This document shows positions 54,938-64,000 of a stretch of DNA of 64,000 nucleotides, in pieces; position 1 is the stretch's first letter, and each line of letters opens with the position of its first letter. The DNA is from Diphasiastrum complanatum. Lineage: Eukaryota > Streptophyta > Lycopodiopsida > Lycopodiales > Lycopodiaceae. Under the pieces are notes generated by a model. It made no database searches, was not told the DNA's origin, and saw only the letters and a program-made list of their open reading frames with translations. Where the stretch lies: positions 34,415,683-34,479,682 of the forward strand of contig CM055101.1 of assembly GCA_029204225.1 (NCBI GenBank). The letters are read 5' to 3'. The position numbers and the translations under genes are program-made.

Positions 54938-55660
54938 ATAGCAATGACCTGATTTTCTCTTTCAATTTGTTTCAATGCAGAAAGCACTCCTTTGAACAGC
55001 AACAAATGTTTTCAAAAGAAATCACAAAGATTTGAAACTACTCAAAAATTCTCTTCTAGTACTTATACCAAGCAAATTAACACATAGAATCATGAAATCT
55101 TGATGAACGTATGATCTATCCTCAATCTAATGACTCTTTCCACTTCCTGAGATTGAAACACACTCAAATGAAGTCCAGCAACCTCACTATCTAGAGATTC
55201 AATCAAAATTAGGGTTTTGACAAAATCACAAAAATTGATTATTCCAAATCTACATGCAAATGCTGAAAATTTGATATGCAATCTAGTAGCCACCACTTAG
55301 GCTGATCTAATAATCCAAAAATTGGCCAAATCCAGTATATGAATTCAAAAATCGGAATTGATCTACAAAAGATCCAATCTACAAATGCAAGAAACTCGAT
55401 TTTGGTGTAGAATCCTCTCTAGCATGCTCTAGCCTTGATATTTTCACCAAATCATTGATAGATATGATTTCCTCCTTCTCATAACCTGAAACAAAAGCTC
55501 TGATATCATGTGAAATGTTTCAGATCATTGATGATCAATGAATGAGATGCAAACTCTAATAGAACTTGATCAAACATGAACCAAATCACCTAAACCCAAT
55601 AACATGAGTTAATGTACTATTGATGTCACCTTGAGCGGTATTTCATGTGAAATATTTTTT
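54938..55660 (-). mobile_element. Copia-4 leader, PBS and LTR edge
   Basis: About 570 bp of leader precede the gag. TGATATCAGAGC on the minus strand (55497-55508) is the Met-tRNA primer site with one change, and the 5' LTR begins immediately at 55509 (plus-strand TGTGAAATGTTTC). The LTR seems to stop near 55650, so it is truncated. Confidence 0.7.
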
Positions 55661-56200
55661 GCCTATGTTTCCTCCGAATACAAATGCTCTGGGCTCTGGG
55701 ACTCATCCTGTGCACCAGCCTCTAAATCATCCTGTGCATGCGAAATGTTTTTCGGCTTAATGTTTATTTTTCCAGGGAGCAAGATTATCTCCGACTTGAA
55801 CCGGAAATAGTCAACAACAGGCGAGAAAGACTGATTTAGAGCTCAGCTTTATATGGCACAAAACATTTATTGTAAGTTTCATATTGAGTTCTATATGCAT
55901 TTGCATTTGCATCGATGCTTTATTTTGAGCAAAGGTGAATGTAAACGAATGTTATTTCTAGTTACTAGCTTGTGAAAGGTGCGTCTCAATATTATGGCTT
56001 GTTTGTAATATAACTAGTTATTACATGTCCATTTTAACACGTTGATGGTTGTCATCCGAATACATTGAATTAATATGTACTCAACATTTTAAGTTATTTG
56101 CTTGTTTACACAATGGATATGCATAAGGAGGTTCTATGCATGAAATGTTTTATTGTTTATCATTTTAGCATGATCTTACTAATATTTTCATGCAGGTGTA
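55661..56200. other. Gene-free stretch
   Basis: AT-rich, no supported feature. Confidence 0.5.
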
Positions 56201-56300
56201 GGGGTGGCCTGGTGGGCATGCCACATTTTGGTTTTGCTTGGGGTTCGATTCCCCATTAACCTTGCATGCTCCCTGGATACATATTTATATGCATTTCTAG
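56201..56300 (+). repeat. tRNA-derived SINE-like head
   Basis: GTGGCCTGGTGGG at 56203-56215 resembles a pol III A box and GGTTCGATTCC at 56242-56252 is a near-perfect B box. They lie about 38 bases apart, as in tRNA genes and tRNA-derived SINEs. The sequence does not fold into a full cloverleaf by eye, and the usual 3' tail was not identified. Confidence 0.45.
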
Positions 56301-58032
56301 TCATTGAACCAACATATGCATCATGTTGCTTTTAACCTGAAATCTGAGAATACCATGGACTTGAGGACATTGCACTGTTCAGGCATGAATCAGTGTGATG
56401 GTGTTGGAAGAACTTGTGATTGCTATTGAGAAACCATTTAGAAGTAGGCCAAACAAAAATTTTATAATACTCATCGTTTGAAAATTCATGACATGCATTG
56501 GTAATTTCTTTTTCTTGTGTCATTTTAGTCTTTGTAGTGTACAATGCACATTCACTGCAGAAAGCGCCGTTATTGAAAGTAAACTTACCGTCTAATACCC
56601 TTAATTTCAAGTTAGCTCTTCGATTGTCTTTGGTGATGTTTTGCTAATCTCTGAAGCGCAACATTCTTACAAAGGTTACAAAAATGTCAGTATCGTCAAT
56701 TTTTTACGTGTAAAAAAAAGTAAAAAATTTTACGTGCACCTTCAGTGCCTGTAAAAAAATTTTGTTATAAAAAAAATTTGTCCGACAATATACGTTTTGG
56801 GAGGTTGGTCCATTTTCTTTGTAAAAATGTGAAAACTGATTTTACATTTAATTGATTTTGAAAGGTTTACATGCTAGAGCCTCAATTACTTGACAATCAC
56901 TTGAAAGCAAATTTGTGTGCAGTTCACTCCAAGTTCCAACAACGCATATTAATGAGTATTTAATTCAATTTTGTAGACCAATGTTTTGAATTGCTAAAGT
57001 TTTCAAAAGTTGAGTTAAAAGCCTAAAGGGCATTTGCAAAAGTGGGGGAGGCACAAGGGAAGGGTGAATGTATTTGGAAGGTGAACTAAATTTTTTTAAA
57101 AAAAATAGGTGACTATTGTGCTTTTAGTGTATTCAGAAATGGGCAGAATAATCAGCAAAAATCCATTAAGTATATAGGGTAAGGCCTCCGGCCTTCAGCG
57201 CCTCGAGGCTTCCAAGCATTCCCCTGCCGTGACAATCTCTGATTTTTATTTTTCTAACAATAACCCGCAATTTACTAAAAATAGTAAGTTTCTTCAGCAG
57301 GTCTCTCTCTATGTGAAAAATTGAATCATCTGGACACTCGTCTACTCAAAACCTCTCCCAAATAAACCAAGAAACTAGTGCAATTCATCAATCTGTTGGT
57401 GACATCGGAGTATATCAACCTATTTCTCAGAAAAGGTACGATGGATCGTTGGAAAATACAAGATAGATAATGACCAGTTTTGAGAAGCAGTCCGCAGATA
57501 CTGTGACAAAAACGTAACCATGGTAACAAGCATATACCTCAGCCGACTGCTGAATTGAAAAGTAGGTGGGCTAGTCAGCTTCTGAGAATTGACAATACTG
57601 ATAGGAATGAAACGTTCAGTACCTCTTGAATAAGAGTCTTCTGAAGTTGACAATGAAATTTACTTGCTGTCACACTCTGTCAAAACTAGTTAGTAGTCGC
57701 ATGGCAGGATAATCATGAACATTTGAACGTGAATTGTTGCTTATGCAATGCAGCAGAGGTTATGACATCTGCAAATACTGTCAGCTGAGACCAATGCCTG
57801 CTGGAATGCGGTCTTCTGAAGTTGCATTCAAACTACTGACAGTCCTAAAAGAAAACAAAAATAACCCGTAGGATCTTCAAACGCATTCATTATACAGCAT
57901 ATCCTATTAAAAGTACAGCACCATCAGTGCCCAGCATTGACTAGATGACATAAAAGTCCAGCTTTAGCCCATCAAATGATCATGATCAGGCTGAATACCA
58001 GGTCGTGTAAAATTCACACGAATAATTAGCAC
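56301..58032. other. Gene-free stretch upstream of INT 3' end
   Basis: AT-rich. AAGGCCTCCGGCCTT near 57181-57195 is a short perfect hairpin. The INT transcript's 3' UTR probably occupies the part near 58000. Confidence 0.5.
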
Positions 58033-60681
58033 TCAAACATGCCCGATATTCAAGGAATTGGGTTTTCGAGTTTTCAAACTTTCAGTCTCGGAAGTATCCT
58101 GAGATTTCTTAATATTTCCTCTGGCCTTATTCTCCCACAGTTTTTCGACCTCCTCAAAAGATAGCCCTTTGGTTTCAGGAACAAAAAGGTATATATAAAT
58201 GAATGCCACGACAGAAATACATGCAAAGAGAAGGAATGTCATTGAAGTTCCTATCGCTTTCGTAAGAGAAAGGAAAGACTGAGACACAACCAGATTGGAT
58301 ATCCAGTTTGCTGTGGCTGCGATTCCTCCACAAACGCCTCTGTATTTCAGGGGATAAATTTCAGAATTTACTGCCCAGGGTACAGGACCCATTCCAGGAG
58401 AGAAAGAAGCAATATATGCAGCCAAGCCAATCAAGGCCAACCACCCGTAGTGGCTTGGGCAACCTCGTTCAAACCAAGAGCGGTGCTCACCCCGACAATA
58501 ATCGCCCACGGTCTTATTAGAAATGAAGCAACTTCCAGGTAGATTCTGCACAAAGACCCGATTTAGCAAGCTTGCTTAAGCTGTCAAAAATCTAATGGCA
58601 CAATAAAAGGCAAACCAATCGACATTTTCTAAGCATTTGTATGAGAAATCAAATGGTAATGTCATTCACCTGATTCCCTTTTATTGTACAGAAACCACAG
58701 CTTGCTTTCAAACAGCTCATGCAATCCCAGGAAGATGCTTTTTGTGAGCTTAGATAATCTGGGCATGTGAACCCAATGTTCTGAATGGAAGCGGTTCTGT
58801 CAATGGAAGGTGCATCGTTGGCAGTGACATGAAAAGCTGCTGTTAGTAGGGCCAATGAAAAGATGACACCAGTCAAACTGCATAAGGCGAGCCGCCGTCT
58901 TCCTACGCGATCTATGAGGACAATACCTACAATTGTACCAAGAGCATTCATTCCGGCCACTATTAATGAGAGCAGCAAAGCAGTCTGATGTGATGCAAAA
59001 CCAGCCTGCTCCACAATTGAGGGACTATAATACATAACCGTGTTGATGCCAACAAACTGCTGGAAAACCTGCACCAAATCATTTGCTGCTGTCAAAACCT
59101 GCAATCTGAATGAGAATTTACCATGCGAAATGCAAGCCCCAGATTTAGAATGTCTATGGTCATTCTATTAAGTACCTGAAGTCCAACACCAGCTCTCAGG
59201 GCAAGCCTAATCTCCCGTGAACCTAGTAAGTCCCTTACACTAAGAGACTTCAAGGATCCTTTCTCCTGAATTTCTGCATCAACTGCTGTTTGCAACTCTT
59301 GAACTTCATCATCTAGCAGTTCAGGGGGGTAAATTTGCTTCAGAACTGCAACTGCTTCATCTACTCTCCCCTGTTTGCAGTCATGAAATATACATAAATT
59401 AACCCAAATTGGATGCAAAATGCAGCCTTGTTCTGAAGTTACGCTCACCGGCCTCAAGACTACCTTCCTTAGACAGTAAGTTTGAATAAAATCTCATCTC
59501 TACAAAGTAGTAGATTCAATACCTGCCGAAAGAGCCAACGTGGCGACTCTGGCATAAAATACACCAAAATCGCTTGACCAATTGCAGGAACGGCTGCAAC
59601 ACCAAGCATCCAACGCCATGTACCAGGTGCCTGTTGAAATCGTGCAAGAAAAATAAGCGTCAAACGTAACCATACATTAATGTACAAATCTCCTCACAGG
59701 TACTAAGCTGTATAGTGTCTATAATTCGACAGCGACAAGCACCTGACTTGGATGTTGGGGTGATAGCCAGCAGACTTTTACTACTCTATTGCAAATACTG
59801 CAATTTTTTAGTGCTTCATTTGTGAAAGTGAATGAGGGCAATCCAAAAACAGCTAGGCTGAGTGAGTGTGGCTGACAATGCTTCCTATCTGAATTCTGCA
59901 TACATTATTCTGTTCTATAGCAATGGAAACCCTGCTCAACTCTCTTCGAATAGACAACATAACATATTGATGAAGCTTGAGGTGAATGAGAAACCTTGGT
60001 GAAAGCAAGATTGATAAGGTAGGCAACAAATTGACCCCCAGTGATCATCAGTACATTGAATGTCACTAGTGCGCCTCGCTTACTGGCAGGTGAAGCTTCT
60101 GCTATGTATAAAGGAGCACTCATGGATGCCACCCCCACACCCAAACCAACAAAGATCCGACCCACAATCAATGCAGAAGGATTGGGTGCAGCTGCCATCA
60201 GTACTGCACCAACTGTGAATACAATATCGGCTAACAAGATGGACGGCTTTCGTCCGAAACGGTCACTCAAACGTCCACCAATCACAGCACCAATAATAGC
60301 TCCAGCGATGGCCATGCTCACAATAGTTTCCTGATCCATGCAATGACCATTTGAGAAATGTGAGCAGCTACATATATCTAATTGTGACATTGAAATATAT
60401 CCAATTGGTTTCACAAATTTAATTTTAGAAGTCAGTGATGTCATAAGGCAAAGCTTAGAAAAACCATACATGCAACTAAAAAAGTCAAAGGGTCTATATC
60501 AAAACGGTAACATAGAATTCACGAAATAAAGAAAGAATCTTAGCCAACCAACATTGCTTATATCTCATCAGTACCCTAGCATAAGTTAATATCTGGGTTT
60601 CTAAGAGACCCAAGATTCTTTTGGGTTCTTAACTACAGAAAATGTTCCTCAAATGGACCCTGGTGGACGTTAACAAAACAT

Positions 60682-60756
<75 letters not shown>

Positions 60757-63437
60757 CAATAGATGCTATGTCTATACAAATTTGCACAGGGTAAAGAGCT
60801 GAAATTTACCATCAATATCTATCAACAGACTTTAACAGGGTGAAAAGCAGAAAGCTGCCATCTATTGCTGAGGAAATGCATCAAAGCAAAATGGAAATAG
60901 CAAGCATAAGTTAGCAATTTTGATGGCTACTGCCAACGAGAGGGAAAAGGCTACTGGAGCCGTCGAATCAGCTGATCTCTTGTATGCCGGATTTTCAGCA
61001 ATATTGGAGAAAGATTTAACAAGTATTTGTAGGAGAAACTAAACAAGAACTAAACTAAGTTGTTTGGTGGCAGAAAAGCATCAAATTGAGATAAGATAAC
61101 AAAACGTTATTTAAAAAGTAAAAGCTTAGGATGAAATGATGTATACCATCATCGTTACTCTAAGAAGGTTGAAGAAACAAAGATAGAGATAGCCTCATTT
61201 TACCAGACAAGGAGATTACTCCTTGAAGCTAAATAAATTTACAGGTACAAGATTAGAACACAACTTTACATCAAAATAATGACTAACATGCAAAATACAG
61301 CGAAGAACATGTTTTTGCTATGCGACCTAGCTATCAACCTTAGTAACATGGAAGTCGACAATTGATCAGTTTTGCTAAGAACATGATAGTCATTTCTCTA
61401 GAGAAAACGAAATAGGTAAAGGGTCTAGCTCAAAACTATTTAATAGTTGCAATGGCAGTGATGGCATACTAGGTGGAAATAGACCAAGTTGTTCAAATTG
61501 GGAAAAGAGGCTCTGGATACCTTACATAGCAGAGATTTTCCATTAGCCCTGAAAGAGGGATTTCTACATGAACATAAACTATTTTCTACATAGAGGGACT
61601 CGAGAAATATGGTTTACGGGCGAGTAGTAAATCTCTGTTATGATGTTATGATGCAATGCTAGACTTCTAAAGATTCATACTCTAAAGCACTTGTCACAAG
61701 CATAGCTTTTAAAATGAGTACTGCACAGGGTGAGTTTCTTCTTTTGCCTACACTTATTGATTAAAAATAAACTCAACAATTGGATACATACAGCAATGTA
61801 CTAATTGTTAGATGCTTGATAGGTGCTAGAACAGGAATTGATGTACAAAACTGTTATTGGCAGACACTGATAATTGTACTAATGGAGGCTCTGCAAAAGC
61901 TCCTAGCCTACAAAAACAGGAGTACAATGAAATTCTACAAAAAAATTTCCAAAAGACTTTCCCACAGATTTGTTGTCACCTATCAACTGAATATCAGCAG
62001 CAAAAATATTTCACCTGGTGGCGACTACAGGAGGGGCCGTGGCATAAGGGAGAACATTTGCGGCAACTGTAGAAAGACAGTTCTGGACTGGATTTCGAAG
62101 TGTTTTTGAAACATTAAAGGGAATGCTTTAAAGAATGACGAATCCCACCAAAAGGAACTAATCAGTGACGGGTAGATCAAACTCATGTATCTGAACATGA
62201 AAGATTGTGTAAAACTTGATCACTGTGGAGATTTAGGTTGTATGTAGAAAGTAAGCAGCAAAAGGCTAGGAACCTTTTAGCTGGAGCAGAAAATTATGAA
62301 AAGTTTGCAAATCTGCTTTTCAAATAGTTCCTTGCCTCCAGTTCAATCTTTGACATAAGTGATTTACGTAAGAATAATACCGTCTTTAAACTGGGAACAG
62401 TGAATTGGGTCCTTGGTGGACTGTGTTCTATCCAAATCTCTCTTTGTGACAGAAATCTTCCAATACAGCTTTAATGATTGGCATACTTCATGAACGTCTG
62501 AATGTTAAGCAAAATTGAAGAATTGCTATTGAAGAAAAACTGTATACTCTGAAGAGTCCTCAAGCACATTATGCCTGGAAACGCAGAGCCTTTCTATTGA
62601 AAGCTCCCATCTGCACTAGAAAGAAACTAGCCACCCGTTGTTCTACATCACACAAACTCCCAAAAAAGGGCCACGAGTGAGCACACAAAACTTGAAAGAA
62701 AAGGATTACTTCATGGAGACCAAGATCAAACGCTGATGCACAGCCCAAATAAGGGAAGAAGGTCCGCCTTTAAAAGTCTTTTGCAAATATAGCAAGTCTT
62801 GTGCATATATAGCAGAGCACAATCTTACATAAGCATGTTGCTAAGACATTTCACAGGAATAGCTGATAAATACTGTTAAGTTCGATTGATAGCGTCTAAA
62901 AAGGTCAGAATCGCTTTCAGTATTCTGTTTTCCTTAACAGATATGCAGCTTGATTTTCATAAAGCGTAGTCCTACAATTTCATCAGCCTAGTCCTAGTAT
63001 GTCACAAACCTACCTGTAATTGGGTGCTGCGATCCACTGATGAGAAGTCATCACGAATATACAGCAGAGCGCCAGAAATGACACCTGCAAGATCACACAG
63101 TAGCTGAATGAGCAGGATTTGTTGCTTGAGAGAAAGTTTAATCTACTCAACGAGAGTGGGCATTGTTTTCCAGTTAGAAATGTCAAGTGATCAAACGGGC
63201 AACTAATTTCACCCAAAACGCAAAATTTGATAGAAGTTGTGCTTGAATATCCAAGAATAAGCGTTTTCTGCCAAGGACAAAAGCATGGACTCTACCTGTG
63301 TCATATCCAAAAAGAAGACCACCCAACCCTGCCGCAAGCGTCAATTTTGCAACGAAAAGGTTAGGCAGATAATTACCGCCAGTACCTCTCCTTCCAGGAA
63401 TCTTTTCAGAATAGTTGCTTTCTTCAACCTTCTTCAT
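58033..63437 (-). CDS. Inositol transporter (MFS, INT family), 7 exons
   Basis: Exons are 63437-63296, 63084-63014, 60330-59995, 59630-59523, 59370-59176, 59068-58670 and 58545-58033. All introns are GT-AG; the first is phase 1, the rest phase 0; total about 587 aa. Marks of the sugar/inositol MFS fold: [11 protein letters not shown] (spliced to [13 protein letters not shown]), [11 protein letters not shown] at about 90-100, PESPRWLF at about 211, [14 protein letters not shown] at about 287, [20 protein letters not shown], and C-terminal [17 protein letters not shown] Cys-rich extracellular loop at about 393-445 ([20 protein letters not shown], later CRGEH and ERGC) is typical of the INT2/3/4 type, not the short-loop INT1. 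It would move myo-inositol with protons, probably at the plasma membrane. No defect seen. Confidence 0.93.
60331..63013 (-). other. INT intron 2, 2.7 kb with (TC)n
   Basis: All other INT introns here are about 125-370 bp. This one holds a (TC)n run of about 35 units (60683-60752) and otherwise featureless AT-rich DNA; no nested element is recognised. Confidence 0.8.
60683..60752. repeat. (TC)n microsatellite
   Basis: Uninterrupted TC/CT dinucleotide run of about 70 bases. The Glu-Arg frame across it is an artefact. Confidence 0.98.
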
Positions 63438-64000
63438 CTCAAACTAGTTGTTTTGCAGGGAAGAATACTGAAAATAGTAGGATCGAACCTTCTCTACCTG
63501 CTCACATGTCTTGATAGAACTTACTCATGCCAACATACCCACACCAAAACGCCCCCTCAAAACACACACGCACACACACAAACACACACACACATATGAA
63601 TCAATTCTGTTTCTGTCTATCTGGGAGATCGGATGCCGTCAGCTGCTGATTAACCCTACACATTCTCTGTGCAGACTCCCGCTCTGAACCTGCACCTGCA
63701 TTATTTAATCAAAAAGTTCCAATCATTGTATATCTTATATCCATCAAACTAGAATAGCAAGAGCAAGTACCAAACTCAGCAGCTTCCTGTTCTTCTTACA
63801 CACAACCTTCACTTGAGATCACAGCATCCCCAGACTGAAACCCAAAAAAAACTATATCTGGACTGGAAAAATAAGAATTATCAGCTCACACATGAATAGA
63901 AGGGGATTAAAGAAACAAAACACAAGCACGTGCAGTCTTGCACCATCATCGCTCTGACAAAAGATACTGCCCTCACATGTTAAGGCTGAGGCGAGAGAGA
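63438..64000 (-). promoter_or_regulatory. INT 5' UTR and upstream region
   Basis: Upstream of the ATG at 63437. Contains an (AC)n-like run at about 63564-63597. A TTGCAG-like or TTTCAG-like acceptor near the start could mark a 5' UTR intron. The promoter may lie beyond the window. Confidence 0.4.

Noticed and set aside
56201-56280. Functional tRNA gene
   Set aside because: A and B boxes are present but stems do not pair into a cloverleaf.
59719-59901. 60-codon minus-strand frame as an extra INT exon
   Set aside because: Lies between exons 3 and 4, which join in phase and give the expected family sequence without it.
60633-60815. Arg-Glu repeat protein
   Set aside because: Produced by the (TC)n microsatellite inside an INT intron.

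Overview
The window looks like nuclear DNA of a land plant. Both intact-looking host genes belong to plant families and have short GT-AG introns. Nearly everything else is LTR-retrotransposon DNA of plant type (Ty1/copia and Ty3/gypsy), much of it nested and decayed. I cannot name the species. The density and age spread of the elements suggest a large, repeat-rich genome, possibly a fern or another non-flowering plant (weak inference).

Host genes. (1) 10788-12779, plus strand: a three-exon DUF604/fringe-type glycosyltransferase of about 508 aa, including a 33-codon last exon that ORF-length filters miss. It has a GA-rich leader and an overlapping uORF. (2) 58033-63437, minus strand: a seven-exon MFS inositol transporter (INT family) of about 587 aa with all exon phases consistent and one outsized 2.7 kb intron carrying a long (TC)n tract. 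(3) 8976-9208, minus strand: a broken histone H3/CENH3-like fragment.

Layout of the mobile DNA. 1-540: copia RNase H remnant. 2554-2972: foldback repeat. 3583-7900 (minus): decayed gypsy element (gypsy-1). 14.2-17.6 kb: pieces of LTR elements. 17.6-18.5 kb: copia tail, broken by a very long (about 2.7 kb) gypsy-type LTR (called E here), which is in turn broken by a young copia element at 19719-26148 (identical-length 655 bp LTRs, 5-bp target duplication AAGAC, one gag frameshift). 28.9-44.6 kb (minus): a second gypsy element (gypsy-2) with an extra RNase H downstream of integrase and an unexplained coiled-coil ORF. It is interrupted by a non-autonomous copia derivative at 32.25-35.7 kb and by a DNA transposon at 37.0-43.3 kb. 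45.5-47.9 kb: truncated copia (copia-2), abutting an inverted copy of LTR E (47865-50604). 52.4-55.7 kb: copia fragments and minisatellites.

Most unusual items. The first is the 37015-43270 unit: imperfect terminal inverted repeats and three spliced gene-like regions. One region shows an Asp...CxxC arrangement like the RAG1/Transib/CMC transposase core; the other two have no function I recognise. The second is the 32.25-35.7 kb LTR element, which has lost its pol and most of gag but keeps a roughly 625-codon open frame with a duplicated module. Its LTR carries a perfect 20-bp palindrome centred on CACGTG, shared in shorter form with the young copia LTRs. All function statements come from reading motifs by eye; no database search was run.
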